Source: Frigidibacter sp. ROC022
GTDB lineage: Bacteria > Pseudomonadota > Alphaproteobacteria > Rhodobacterales > Rhodobacteraceae
NCBI RefSeq assembly: GCF_024723735.1
Contig: NZ_JANQDU010000001.1
Location: 186,001-250,000 of the forward strand
Direction: 5' to 3'
Length of the DNA stretch: 64,000 bases
Shown: positions 50,952-59,850 of the stretch, piece by piece
How the letters are laid out: every line of letters starts with the position of its first letter
Position numbering within the stretch: position 1 is the stretch's first letter
Made by a program: the position numbers and the translations under genes
Notes under the pieces: model-generated
What the model was told of the DNA's origin: nothing
The model's database searches: none
Seen by the model: only the letters and a program-made list of their open reading frames with translations

Positions 50952-51881
50952 ATGATGAAATCGCAGATTCTGATGCAGATGACCTTCGGGGTCTTCGCGC
51001 TCGGCGCCTTCGGGGCGGTCGATTTCATGACCCGCAAGTCGGTCGGCGGACCGGAATACGGGTTCGGCTCCTATGTCTCGGAAGTGGCCAGCCGGGTCCA
51101 TTTCAAGACCGAGAAGACCAAGGTGCTGCGGATCGAGGACATGTTCCCGCCGCCGCCTCCGGGCTGGGACACGCATGAATATGTCGCCGAGGACCTCAGC
51201 CGGATCACCGGCAAGCCGAACGAGAAGCAGCAGAAGAAGGTCTCTGCCCTGCAGGTCATCGGCGGCTCGGCCGCAACGATGGCGACGGTCGACAAGGGCG
51301 TCTACCGGACCTACGTCCATGATGATCAGACGATCCTGTTCAAGATCAACTACATCAAGTCCTCGGCCCTGACCGGGATCGGCGGCGACGCGGTGCAGAC
51401 CATGCTGGCGATGGGCCAGGCCAGCGAGGCGGAGCAGCCGTTCTTCGCCACCGTGCACGGGCTGCGGTTCAACGAGGAACTGGGCAAGGCCTATGGCGTG
51501 GCGCGGCGGATCACCGCCCATCTGGGTCCGCAGATCAGCCTGACGCTGATCACGCTCGAAGATGACGCGACCATCCTGCGCCTGCTCGAAGGGCTGGATG
51601 TCGCGGCGCTGAACCAGATGCTGCTGGAACCGATCCCCGGCATGGGCGAGGGGGGGATCAGCCAGGACCTTCCCGAAGGTGCGGTTCCCCGGGCCGAAGA
51701 TGTGGCGGCGGCGGCCGATGCCACGGCGCCCGAGGCCGAAATGGCGGAAGCCGAGCCGAAAAAGGGCTTCTTCAGCTCGCTCTTCGGCGGCCGGAAAGGC
51801 GCCTCGCCGGCCAAGGCCGAACCGCTCAAGATCGAATGCGCCATCGAACAGGGCGCCAAGCGCTGCAAGGTCGGCGGCTGA
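50952..51881 (+). CDS. Unknown membrane-anchored protein, divergent from the caspase-like gene
   Basis: I do not recognise a family. The 309-residue protein starts with a hydrophobic segment (MMKSQILMQMTFGVFALGAFGAVDF, signal anchor or uncleaved signal). There follows a mixed domain with FPPPPPGWDTHEYVAEDLSRITGKP and AFFATVHGLRFNEELGKAYG-like segments, then an acidic alanine-rich low-complexity stretch (about 240-270) and the short GFFSSLFGG motif, ending in a two-cysteine tail (IECAIEQGAKRCKVGG). ATG 50952 or 50955 follows GGGAG. The 157-base gap to the caspase-like start is shared. Confidence 0.7.
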   Translation: MMKSQILMQMTFGVFALGAFGAVDFMTRKSVGGPEYGFGSYVSEVASRVHFKTEKTKVLRIEDMFPPPPPGWDTHEYVAEDLSRITGKPNEKQQKKVSALQVIGGSAATMATVDKGVYRTYVHDDQTILFKINYIKSSALTGIGGDAVQTMLAMGQASEAEQPFFATVHGLRFNEELGKAYGVARRITAHLGPQISLTLITLEDDATILRLLEGLDVAALNQMLLEPIPGMGEGGISQDLPEGAVPRAEDVAAAADATAPEAEMAEAEPKKGFFSSLFGGRKGASPAKAEPLKIECAIEQGAKRCKVGG

Positions 51882-52090
51882 GCCGCGCGTCCGGCCCGCT
51901 TTTTTCCCAGCCTTCCGCCGGACACGATCTCCGGCGACGCCCACTACGGCCGGCCGCGACCGGGTGTGCTGCCCCAGGACCGGGGAGAACGTCGCTTTCT
52001 GACGTTTTGGCGTCGGCTGTCTCTCTCCCGCCAGTCCGGATTCCGCCAGACTGTGGCGCAGGAATGCCCAGGACTGCGGAGAGTCGGACG

Positions 52091-54583
52091 ATGAAGACCC
52101 ATGTCAAAGCGCTTGTTGTCGGCGGGGGCGCGGTCGGCGCCGGGATAGCCTATCATCTGGCCCGGGCCGGCTGGGACACGCTGCTGCTGGAGCGCGACGA
52201 GCTGACCAGCGGCAGCACCTGGCACGCGGCGGGCCTGCTGCCGCTGTTCAACATGGGCTATGCCACGAGTCATATCCACGACTACTCGGTGAAGTTCTAC
52301 AAGGGGCTCGAGGCCGAGACCGGGCTCAATCCCGGCTTCCATGTCGTCGGCAACCTGCGGATGGCGCAGACCGACGCCCGGATGGACGAGTATCACCTCT
52401 ATTCCAGCGTCGCCGACAGCGCCGGGATCCCGCATGAGTTCCTGACCGCCGCCGAGATCCGGGAGCGCTGGCCGCTGGTCCGCACCGAGGACCTGAAAGG
52501 CGCGCTGTTTCATCCGACCGACGGCTACATCAACCCTGCCGATGTCACCCAGGCGATGGCCAAGGGCGCCCGGATGCATGGCGCCGAGCTGGTCCGCCGG
52601 GCGCAGGTGGACAGCTATGAATGGATGGGCTCGGAATGGCGGGTCTCGGGCCATGTCATGGTCGAGAAGGGCGGAATACTGGTGGGCGCCGATCCGTTCG
52701 AGGTCCGGGCCGAGCATGTGGTGACCGCGACCGGCAACCACGCTCAACGCACCGCCCGGATGCTGGGCATCCGAAGCCCGGCGATCCCGGTCGAGCATCA
52801 GTACATCGTCACCGAACCCGATCCGGCGCTGGTCGAGTGGCGCAAGTCCAACCCCGAGCATCCGGTGCTGCGCGACGCCGATGCCAGGTGGTATGTGCGC
52901 GAGGAACGCGGCGGCTGGATATTGGGCCCCTACGAACAGGGCGCTCCGGCGCGCTTCCCCTACGGGGTGCCCGACAGTTTCCGCGCCGATCTCTTCCCGC
53001 TCGACCTGGAGCGGATCGAGGCCGAATACCTGTCGATGATCCACCGGCTGCCGTCCTCGGAAACGGTTGGGCTGAAGGACGATTTCAACGGCCCGATCTG
53101 CTACACCCCGGATGGAAATCCGCTGGTCGGCCCGGCGCCCGGCCTGCGCAACATGTGGCTGGCCGAGGGCTTTTCCTTCGGCATCACCGCCGCCGGCGGC
53201 ACCGGGCATTATCTGGCCCAGATGATGGTCGAGGGCGAGGCCGAGATCGACATGGCCAGTCTCGACCCGAAACGCTACGGCGACTGGATGACCACCGAAT
53301 ACGCGATGCGGAAGAACGAGGAATGCTATTCCCATGTCTTCATCCTGCATCACCCGGACGAAGAGCGCGAAGCCTGCCGGCCGTTGCGCACCTCGCCCGC
53401 CTATGACCGGCAGAAGGCGGCGGGGGCGCAGTTCGGCCAGGTCAACGGCTGGGAGCGGCCGAACTACTATGGCCCGCCGGATGCGCCCGAGAGCTTCGAC
53501 CATGACAGCCGCAGTTTCCGGCGCGGGGCCTGGTGGCCCTATGCCGAGGCCGAGGCGCGGGCGGTGCGCGAGACGGCGGGGCTGATCGACGCCACGGCCT
53601 TCACCAAGCATCTGGTTCGCGGGCCGGGGGCGACGGCGTTCCTGGACTGGTTCACCTGCAACGCGCTGCCGAAGATCGGCCGGATCAACCTGACCTATGC
53701 GCTGACCGCCACCGGCACGGTGCGGACCGAATACACGATCGTGCGCCGCTCCGAGGACGAATACTATCTGGTCTCGGCCGGTGCCTGGTCGGCCTATGAC
53801 GCCGATTTCCTGCGCAAGGCCGCCGAGGACAAGGCGCCGGAGTTCGGCCATATCGACATCCATGACGTGACCACGCAATGGGGCGTCTTCGCGCTGGCCG
53901 GGCCGAATTCCCGCGCCATCCTGGGGGAGCTGATCCGCGATGCCGATCCGGCCACGACACTGTCGAACAAGCGGTTCCCCTGGCTGTCGGCGCGCCGGAT
54001 CGAACTGGGCATGGTGCCGGTGAACGCGATCCGGGTCGCCTATACCGGCGAGCTGGGCTGGGAACTGCACCACCCGATCGAGATGCAGAACCACCTCTGG
54101 GACCGGCTGGTCGAAGCCGGCGACAAGCACGGGATGAAGCTGGTCGGGGCGCGGGCGCAGAACTGGTTGCGGCAGGAGAAGAGCTACCGCGCCTTCGGCA
54201 CCGAACTGGGCCGCGACGCGACCCCGCTCGAGGCCGGGCTGGACCGTTTCGTCTCGCTGGACAAGGAGTTTCAGGGCAAGGCGGCGATGCTGGAGACCGG
54301 CATCCGGTCGAAATGCGTCACGCTGCTGATCGACGGGCCCGAGGACGCCGACCCCTGGGGCAAGGAGGCACTGTTCGTCGGGGGCCAAAAGGTCGGGCGG
54401 TTGACCTCGGGCGGCTGGTCGGTGGGCTTCGGCAAGCAGATCGGCATGGGCTATGTCCGGCCCGATCTGGCCGTGACCGGGCAGAAGCTGCAGGTGAATA
54501 TGCTGGGTGCGCTCTGGGATGCGGAAGTGACCGAGGACAGCCCCTATGATCCGAAGAACGCCCGGATCCGGCAGGACGGCTAG
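52091..54583 (+). CDS. FAD-dependent oxidoreductase fused to a GcvT domain (dimethylglycine/sarcosine dehydrogenase family)
   Basis: This 830-residue enzyme demethylates an N-methylated glycine-type substrate and passes the methyl group to tetrahydrofolate. The N-terminal DAO domain has VVGGGAVGAG (9-18) and STWHAAG with His45, the position that carries covalent FAD in DMGDH and sarcosine dehydrogenase. The FAO_M linker follows near 370-425, then GcvT from about residue 440 (FTKHLVRGPGATAFLDW, GWELHHP, SVGFGKQIGMGYVRPD). GGAGAG precedes ATG 52091. The exact substrate among dimethylglycine, sarcosine or betaine derivatives is not resolved. Confidence 0.88.
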   Translation: MKTHVKALVVGGGAVGAGIAYHLARAGWDTLLLERDELTSGSTWHAAGLLPLFNMGYATSHIHDYSVKFYKGLEAETGLNPGFHVVGNLRMAQTDARMDEYHLYSSVADSAGIPHEFLTAAEIRERWPLVRTEDLKGALFHPTDGYINPADVTQAMAKGARMHGAELVRRAQVDSYEWMGSEWRVSGHVMVEKGGILVGADPFEVRAEHVVTATGNHAQRTARMLGIRSPAIPVEHQYIVTEPDPALVEWRKSNPEHPVLRDADARWYVREERGGWILGPYEQGAPARFPYGVPDSFRADLFPLDLERIEAEYLSMIHRLPSSETVGLKDDFNGPICYTPDGNPLVGPAPGLRNMWLAEGFSFGITAAGGTGHYLAQMMVEGEAEIDMASLDPKRYGDWMTTEYAMRKNEECYSHVFILHHPDEEREACRPLRTSPAYDRQKAAGAQFGQVNGWERPNYYGPPDAPESFDHDSRSFRRGAWWPYAEAEARAVRETAGLIDATAFTKHLVRGPGATAFLDWFTCNALPKIGRINLTYALTATGTVRTEYTIVRRSEDEYYLVSAGAWSAYDADFLRKAAEDKAPEFGHIDIHDVTTQWGVFALAGPNSRAILGELIRDADPATTLSNKRFPWLSARRIELGMVPVNAIRVAYTGELGWELHHPIEMQNHLWDRLVEAGDKHGMKLVGARAQNWLRQEKSYRAFGTELGRDATPLEAGLDRFVSLDKEFQGKAAMLETGIRSKCVTLLIDGPEDADPWGKEALFVGGQKVGRLTSGGWSVGFGKQIGMGYVRPDLAVTGQKLQVNMLGALWDAEVTEDSPYDPKNARIRQDG

Positions 54584-54589
54584 GGCGGC

Positions 54590-55246
54590 TCAGCCGGGGC
54601 GGCGGGCGGCAAGGATCAGGTTGTCGGCGGGCATCCGGCGCGGTTCGTCGGGGACGAGACCCGCGGTGGCGAGCCGTTCGTTCACCCATTCGGCATCCTT
54701 GTAGCCGGTTTCGGGATCGGCGGCGCGCAGGCTGGCGTCAAAGCGCCGGTCGCCTTCGCTGACCAGTCGCCCGCCCTGCCGGAACGGCCCGTAGATCAAC
54801 GCCACCCCGCCGGGCGCCAGCGCCGCCGCCATCTCGGCCAGGCAGGTCTGCGCTTCAGGGGTGGAGATCAGATGCAACAGGTTGACGACCATCACCAGGT
54901 CCTGCCGCGGCAGTCCGGCCGCCCAGCCCGGCGCGGTGGCGTCGAGCGGCAGGGGCGGCAGGACATTCTCGCGCGGATGCAGCCGCAGCCAGGCCGCGAC
55001 CGAGGCGATCCGTTCCGGCGCGGCGTCGCTCGGCTGCCAGATCAGATCCGGGTGCCGTTCGGACAGCAAGAGCACATGCTCGCCGCTGCCGGAGGCCAGT
55101 TCCAGCGCGCGGCCCCGGGCCGGGGCCAACTCGGCAACCACCGCGGCAATCGGTTCGCCGTTGCGGGCGAAGGAGGGGGAATGCAGGCGGCCGTCACCCT
55201 GGGGATGGGCCTGGCTGGCCGAGGCGGGTTTCGGCCGCAGGCTCAA
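54590..55246 (-). CDS. DUF938 class I SAM-dependent methyltransferase
   Basis: This 218-residue protein has the DUF938 start RLHSPSFARNGEPIAAVVAEL and the SAM-binding motif RALELASGSGEHVLLLSERHPDL (ExGSGxGxH form), followed by the family NLLHLISTPEA and ALIYGPFRQGGRLVSEGDRRFD. The substrate is unknown for the family. The only available start in frame is TTG 55246, overlapping the upstream stop by four bases (TTGA); there is no clear ribosome-binding site, which suggests coupling. It is the last of a three-gene minus-strand operon. Confidence 0.85.
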   Translation of the reverse strand: MSLRPKPASASQAHPQGDGRLHSPSFARNGEPIAAVVAELAPARGRALELASGSGEHVLLLSERHPDLIWQPSDAAPERIASVAAWLRLHPRENVLPPLPLDATAPGWAAGLPRQDLVMVVNLLHLISTPEAQTCLAEMAAALAPGGVALIYGPFRQGGRLVSEGDRRFDASLRAADPETGYKDAEWVNERLATAGLVPDEPRRMPADNLILAARRPG

Positions 55247-56313
55247 CGGAACCGGGCGGGCGACAGGGCCGCCACGATCTCGGGGTCAAGCTCGCTGGGC
55301 CGTCCGCCGACCAGATCGGCGACCAGCCGTCCGGCGGCGGCCGAGGTCTGGAATCCATAGCCGCCCTGACCCGCGGACCAGACGAAGCCCGGCGCCGCGG
55401 GGTCGGGCCCCAGAACCAGCGTCCGGTCCGGCGCAAAGGTCCGCAGCCCGGCCCAGGAGGTCAGAAGCCGGTTTACCGGCGTCGTCACCACGGCCTCGTA
55501 GCGGGCCAGCCCCTCGGCCAGCACCATGTCGTCGGCAAAGGCGTCATGCGGGTCCATCGGATGCTCTTCCGCGGGCGAGACCAGCAGCGCACCGGCATCC
55601 GGCTTGGCATACCATTCCTCGCCGGGGCCGAACATCATCGGCCAGCCGCTGACATCGTGGCCGCCCGGCGCCGGGATACGGGCCATCGAGCGGCGATAGG
55701 GTTGCAGGCCCAGCGGCGCGACCCCGGCCATCCGGGCGATCCCGTCGGCCCAGGAACCGGCGGCATTGACCAGCAGCGGGGCCGAGAATTCCTCTTCTCC
55801 CGCCGTGACCCGCCACTCGGCCCCGTCGCGGCGGATCGACGAAACCCGCAGCCCGGTCCGCACCGCGCCGCCCGCCGCCCGGACGGTTCGGGCGAAATCC
55901 TGCAGCAGCCGGTCGGTGTCGATGTCCCAGGCGGCTTCGTGCCAGCCGCCCCGGGTAACCACCTCGGGGTTCAGGATCGGGATCTGCGCCAGCATCTCGT
56001 CCCGGTCGAGCGGGTCCAGCCCCATCGAGACCATGTCATGGTCGAATTGGTCGGCGTTGTCCCTGGTGCCGACCAGCATCAGCCCGCGCGTCGACAGGTA
56101 GCCGCCGTCGAACAGATAGCCCTTGGCGGCCCGGTTCAGCGCCGTGACGGAGGGTGCGCCATAGCTTTCCTCGTAAAGCGCCGCCGAGCGGCCCGAGGTA
56201 TGGTAGCCAAGGCCCGTTTCGGCCTCGATCACCGTGACCTTGGCGGTTTCCGACAGAAAGGCAGCCGCCGACAGGCCGGCAACGCCGCCGCCGATGACAA
56301 GAATATCGCTCAT
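55243..56313 (-). CDS. FAD-dependent amino-acid oxidase/dehydrogenase, DauA (D-arginine dehydrogenase)-like
   Basis: This 356-residue DAO-family flavoenzyme has GGGVAGLSAAAF (7-18) and YHTSGRSAALYEESYG, close to the remembered DauA sequence (YHSTGRSAA). It continues with the mid GGWHEAAWDIDTDRLLQDFARTVRAAGG and the C-terminal LVLGPDPAAPGFVWSAGQGGYGFQTSAAAGRL, the FAD-binding end. It probably oxidises D-amino acids to keto acids. It lies between the aldo/keto reductase (overlap of four bases) and the methyltransferase. Confidence 0.85.
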   Translation of the reverse strand: MSDILVIGGGVAGLSAAAFLSETAKVTVIEAETGLGYHTSGRSAALYEESYGAPSVTALNRAAKGYLFDGGYLSTRGLMLVGTRDNADQFDHDMVSMGLDPLDRDEMLAQIPILNPEVVTRGGWHEAAWDIDTDRLLQDFARTVRAAGGAVRTGLRVSSIRRDGAEWRVTAGEEEFSAPLLVNAAGSWADGIARMAGVAPLGLQPYRRSMARIPAPGGHDVSGWPMMFGPGEEWYAKPDAGALLVSPAEEHPMDPHDAFADDMVLAEGLARYEAVVTTPVNRLLTSWAGLRTFAPDRTLVLGPDPAAPGFVWSAGQGGYGFQTSAAAGRLVADLVGGRPSELDPEIVAALSPARFR

Positions 56314-57242
56314 GCTTCTTCCAGACGATCCGTGGCAGGGGGAGGGGCCGGTGTCAGTGCCGAGAGCCGGGCGTACAGCGCATCGTCCAGCGGGTAGTCC
56401 AGCGCGGCCAGCGAGGGGGCGAGCTGTTCGACCGAGCGGGCCGAGATGATCGGGGCGGTGACCCCGGGATGCCGGGCCACCCAGGCGACGGCCAGGGTCG
56501 CCGGATGGGTGCCCAGTTCGGCCGCCAGCGCCGACAGGTCGGCCGCGGCCCTATGCATCCACTCGGGCGCATAGCGGCCGGCATAGGCCTTGTCTTCCTT
56601 CAGCCGCCCGCTCTGGCCCGCCGCATATTTCCCGGACAGGAGCCCGCCGCCCAGCGGCGAATAGGGCACCACGGCGAAGCCCTCCGACAGCGCCATGGGC
56701 AGGATTTCCACCTCCACCTGCCGTTTCACCAGATTGTACATCGGCTGGATCATCGCGATATGCAGGCCGACGGCATTGGCGGCGCGTTCGGCCTTCATCA
56801 CCTGCCAGGCGGCAAAGTTCGACACGCCCACCGCGCCGATCCGCCCGGCTTCCACCTCCCCGGCCAGGGCGGTGAAGGTTTCCTCCAGCGGCACGTTGTC
56901 GTCGAACCGGTGCAGGTAATAGAGGTCGATGAAATCCATCCCCAGCCGGCGCCGGCTTTCCTCGACCGAGGCGCGGATGCCCGCCGTGCCGGAACCGGCC
57001 GCGAAGTTCGCCTTCGAGGCAATGAAGACATCGTCCCGCTCGTCCTTCGCGGCGCGGCCCAGATAGGTCTCGGACCGGCCTTCGGCATAGACATAGGCGG
57101 TGTCGAAGAAATTCAGTCCCGCCGCCCGGCAGGCATCATAGAGCGCCTGACTGGTGGCTTCGTCGGCCTTGCCGCCGAACTGCATGGCGCCGAAACAAAA
57201 GCGCGAGATCGGCGCGCCGCCGGGGGTGTGAAGATTGTTCAT
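56310..57242 (-). CDS. Aldo/keto reductase
   Basis: This 310-residue NADPH-dependent carbonyl reductase has the catalytic tetrad visible as FFDTAYVYAEGRSE (D, Y), FIASKANF (K) and LYYLHRFD (H). The cofactor loop is at the C-terminus (VARHPGVTAPIISARSVEQL). No close subfamily can be assigned. It begins 39 bases after the SQR gene and overlaps the flavoenzyme, so the three genes 57242 to 54590 form one operon. Confidence 0.88.
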   Translation of the reverse strand: MNNLHTPGGAPISRFCFGAMQFGGKADEATSQALYDACRAAGLNFFDTAYVYAEGRSETYLGRAAKDERDDVFIASKANFAAGSGTAGIRASVEESRRRLGMDFIDLYYLHRFDDNVPLEETFTALAGEVEAGRIGAVGVSNFAAWQVMKAERAANAVGLHIAMIQPMYNLVKRQVEVEILPMALSEGFAVVPYSPLGGGLLSGKYAAGQSGRLKEDKAYAGRYAPEWMHRAAADLSALAAELGTHPATLAVAWVARHPGVTAPIISARSVEQLAPSLAALDYPLDDALYARLSALTPAPPPATDRLEEA

Positions 57243-57281
57243 CCCCCGAGATTGGCATGCGCGCCGAGCAGGGAAAAGCCC

Positions 57282-58565
57282 CTATCCGCGGGTCACGGTG
57301 GTCAGCTTGTCCATCCCCAGCATCTTCATCGCGGCGGCCTCGTAGAAGGTCTCGCTGGTGCCCTTGCGCATCTTGCGGATGAAGTATTTCTCGAAGCCCA
57401 CCTTGGCGCCATGCACCCATTTGCCCTCCGAGGCCCAGTTGACGTTGCGCGGCGGAATCTGCGGCTGCGCGATGAAGGCGACGCCTCCGTCGCCGAAATC
57501 GGCCAGGCAGACGGCGTTCCATGTCGCGACGCTGTCGGGTTCCTTGCCCTTCAGCAGCGCGCCGATGTTTTCCGCCGTGGCGGTGACCATCGATTCGATC
57601 ATGAAGCCGGTCTTCGGCACCCCGCAGGGCACCGGGGTCGGCCCGGTCGGCGGGATCGCGACACCGACCCCGATGGCGAAGATGTTCGGGTACTTCGGGT
57701 TGCGCTGGTGCTTGTCGATGATGGTGAAGCCGCGCGGGTTCGACAGGCCCTCGATCCCCGACAGCGGCTTGATGCCACGGAAGGCCGGCAGCATCATCGA
57801 CAGGCCGAAGGGCAGTTCGGTCTCGGGGCCGACGGTGCCGTCATCGGCAACGATCTCGACGGTCATCTTGCCGTCTTCGACCTTCTTCACCCGGGTCGAG
57901 GTCATCCACTTGATGTGGCGGTCGCGGAATTCGGCCTCGAGCATCCCCTTGGTGTTGCCGACCCCGTCCAGTCCGAGATGCCCGATATAGGGTTCCGAGG
58001 TCACGAATGTCATCGGCACCTTGGGCCGCAACTTGCGGCGGCGCAGCTCGGTTTCCAGGATCATGCAGTATTCATAGGCCGGGCCAAAGCAGGAGGCGCC
58101 CTGCACCGCGCCCACCACGATCGGCCCGGGGTTCTCGCAGAAGGCTTCGAAAGCCTCGGCCGCCTTCTCGGCGTGGTCGATATGGCAAACCGATTGGGTG
58201 AAGCCGTCCGGCCCCAGCCCCTCGATCTCGTCGAAGGCCAGCTCGGGCCCGGTGGCGAGGACCAGGTAGTCATAGTCGATCTCGGTGCCATCGACGAGCT
58301 TCAGCTTGTTCTCGTCGGGCTCCAGCTTCTCGGCCGCGACGGCGCGGAACTCGATCCCCTTCTTGGCCATCACCGGCGCCAGGTCGATCGAGATGTCCTC
58401 GCGTTTCCGCCAGCCGACCGCGACCCAGGGGTTCGACGGGACGAAATGGTATTTCGGATCCTTGGTGACGACCGTGATCCGGTCGCCCTTGCCGATCTGA
58501 TCCGCCAGTTCGTATGCCATGATGGTACCGCCCAGCCCGGAGCCGAGCACAACAATATGGGCCAC
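57282..58565 (-). CDS. sqr: Sulfide:quinone oxidoreductase-like flavoprotein
   Basis: This 427-residue membrane-associated flavoprotein oxidises sulfide with quinone. It starts AHIVVLGSGLGGTIMAYEL with FAD motif GSGLGG and has TKDPKYHFVPSNPWVAVGWR (quinone/FAD region). The redox cysteines are in VQGASCFGPAYEY and TPVPCGVPKTGFMIESMV, with the second FAD motif in FAIGVGVAIPP. I start at GTG 58565: AAGGAGA lies seven bases upstream, whereas the TTG 58571 two codons earlier abuts that site. An FNR-type box is centred 86 bases upstream. Confidence 0.82.
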   Translation of the reverse strand: MAHIVVLGSGLGGTIMAYELADQIGKGDRITVVTKDPKYHFVPSNPWVAVGWRKREDISIDLAPVMAKKGIEFRAVAAEKLEPDENKLKLVDGTEIDYDYLVLATGPELAFDEIEGLGPDGFTQSVCHIDHAEKAAEAFEAFCENPGPIVVGAVQGASCFGPAYEYCMILETELRRRKLRPKVPMTFVTSEPYIGHLGLDGVGNTKGMLEAEFRDRHIKWMTSTRVKKVEDGKMTVEIVADDGTVGPETELPFGLSMMLPAFRGIKPLSGIEGLSNPRGFTIIDKHQRNPKYPNIFAIGVGVAIPPTGPTPVPCGVPKTGFMIESMVTATAENIGALLKGKEPDSVATWNAVCLADFGDGGVAFIAQPQIPPRNVNWASEGKWVHGAKVGFEKYFIRKMRKGTSETFYEAAAMKMLGMDKLTTVTRG

Positions 58566-58644
58566 TTGCAATCTCCTTGATCATGACTCGCCCCGATCCT
58601 GGGGCCTTTGCAGGAAAGGCTGAGCCGGCGGTGCGGCGCCCGCC

Positions 58645-58658
58645 ATGATTCAGATCAA
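58645..58658. promoter_or_regulatory. FNR-type box upstream of sqr
   Basis: ATGATTCAGATCAA matches TTGAT-N4-ATCAA at nine of ten fixed positions (first base A instead of T). It is centred about 86 bases before the sqr GTG and overlaps the end of the bmp terminator. Control of sqr by an Fnr-type regulator is inferred. Confidence 0.6.
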
Positions 58659-58688
58659 AGAGAAAGGGCCCGGCGAATCGCCGGGCCC
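58655..58688 (-). terminator. Intrinsic terminator after the bmp operon
   Basis: GGGCCCGGCGA (58666-58676) pairs exactly with TCGCCGGGCCC (58678-58688). On the minus strand it is followed by TTTCTCTTT. It lies 24 bases after the binding-protein stop. Confidence 0.8.
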
Positions 58689-58711
58689 CTGAATCGTACA
58701 ATTCGCCGTGA

Positions 58712-59794
58712 TCAGGACGGGATGTCGCCGGTCAGCCCTTCGACAAAGAAGTTCATCCCGGCAAGCGTGCCGTCGTCGGCGGTCTCGCCCTCGGCCAGCC
58801 AGTCGCTGCCATCCTGCTTCTTCAGCGGGCCGGTGAACGGGTGATATTCGCCCGCGGCGATCGAGTCGCGCAGCGCCTCGGCCTCGGCCTTCACATCCGC
58901 CGGAACCGCACTGGAGATTTCACCGATCCCGACCATGCCGGCACCGATCCCGTCCCAGGTATTGTCGCTTTCCCAGGTTCCGTTCAGGACGGCTTCGGTC
59001 CGGGCAATGTAATAGGGCGCCCAGACGTCGATGATCGAGGAAATCCGCGGCATCGGCGCGTATTCCGCCATGTCGGCGGCCTGGCCGAAGGTGTAGACAT
59101 TGCCCGCCTTTTGCGCGGCGGCCTGCGGCGCGGTCGAGTCGGTGTGCTGCAGGATCACGTCGCAGCCCTGCTCGATCAGCGCGGTGGCGGCATCCGCCTC
59201 TTTCGCCGGGTCGAACCAGGTGAAGGCCCAGATCACGCTGAACTCGACATCCGGGTTCACCTTCCTGGCATGGATAAAGGCGCTGTTGATGCCGCGGATG
59301 ACCTCGGGGATCGGGAACGAGGCGATGTAGCCGATCTTGTTCGACTTGGTCATCTTGCCGGCCAGGAAGCCCTGCACCGCGCGGCCCTCGTAGAAGCGGG
59401 CCGAGTAGACGCCGACATTCGGCGCGGTCTTGTAGCCGGTGGCATGTTCGAATTTCACGTCCGGGAACTTGGCGGCAACGTTGATCGTCGCGTCCATGAA
59501 GCCGAAGGAGGTGGTGAAGATCAGGTTGGCCCCGTCCAGCGCCATCTGGGTCATGGCGCGCTCGGCATCCGGACCTTCGGGGACGTTCTCCTGATAGACC
59601 ATCTCGACCTTGTCGCCGAGCGTCTCGACCATCTCGAGCGCGGCTTCATGGTGGTGCTGGGTCCAGCCGCCGTCATTGACCGGGCCGACATAGATAAAGC
59701 CGACCTTCACCTTGTCGGCGGCCTGCGCGACGCTGCCAGTGGCGGCCGCGAGGGCGGTAGCGGCGGTGGTGGCCAGGAACTGTCTTCTCTGCAT
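58712..59794 (-). CDS. BMP-family ABC transporter binding protein (purine nucleoside type)
   Basis: This 360-residue periplasmic or lipid-free BMP/PnrA-like protein has a Tat-like signal QRRQFLATTAATALAAATGSVAQAA (residues 2-26) and the BMP core KVGFIYVGPVNDGGWTQHHHEAALEMVETLGD, LIFTTSFGFMDATINVAAKFPDVKFEHATGY, and GQAADMAEYAPMPRISSIID. The family binds purine nucleosides or bases. Unusually it is the last gene of its operon, 56 bases after the second permease; a short hairpin GCCGC/GCGGC (59815-59830) lies in that gap. A strong terminator follows. Confidence 0.88.
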   Translation of the reverse strand: MQRRQFLATTAATALAAATGSVAQAADKVKVGFIYVGPVNDGGWTQHHHEAALEMVETLGDKVEMVYQENVPEGPDAERAMTQMALDGANLIFTTSFGFMDATINVAAKFPDVKFEHATGYKTAPNVGVYSARFYEGRAVQGFLAGKMTKSNKIGYIASFPIPEVIRGINSAFIHARKVNPDVEFSVIWAFTWFDPAKEADAATALIEQGCDVILQHTDSTAPQAAAQKAGNVYTFGQAADMAEYAPMPRISSIIDVWAPYYIARTEAVLNGTWESDNTWDGIGAGMVGIGEISSAVPADVKAEAEALRDSIAAGEYHPFTGPLKKQDGSDWLAEGETADDGTLAGMNFFVEGLTGDIPS

Positions 59795-59850
59795 GGTAAA
59801 CTCCCGTTGGCAGAGCCGCTTTCACGCGGCAATTGGTGGGTTGTATGGGG

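Noticed and set aside
51944-54388. 814-codon minus-strand open frame opposite the DMGDH-like gene
   Set aside because: Shadow of a well-recognised FAD/GcvT enzyme.
58566-58571. TTG at 58571 as the sqr start
   Set aside because: It directly abuts the AAGGAG site; GTG 58565 has proper spacing and gives the family's usual start.
59815-59830. GCCGC/GCGGC hairpin between the permease and bmp genes as a terminator
   Set aside because: Only five base pairs and no T-run; bmp is needed with the permeases, so at most a weak attenuation site.
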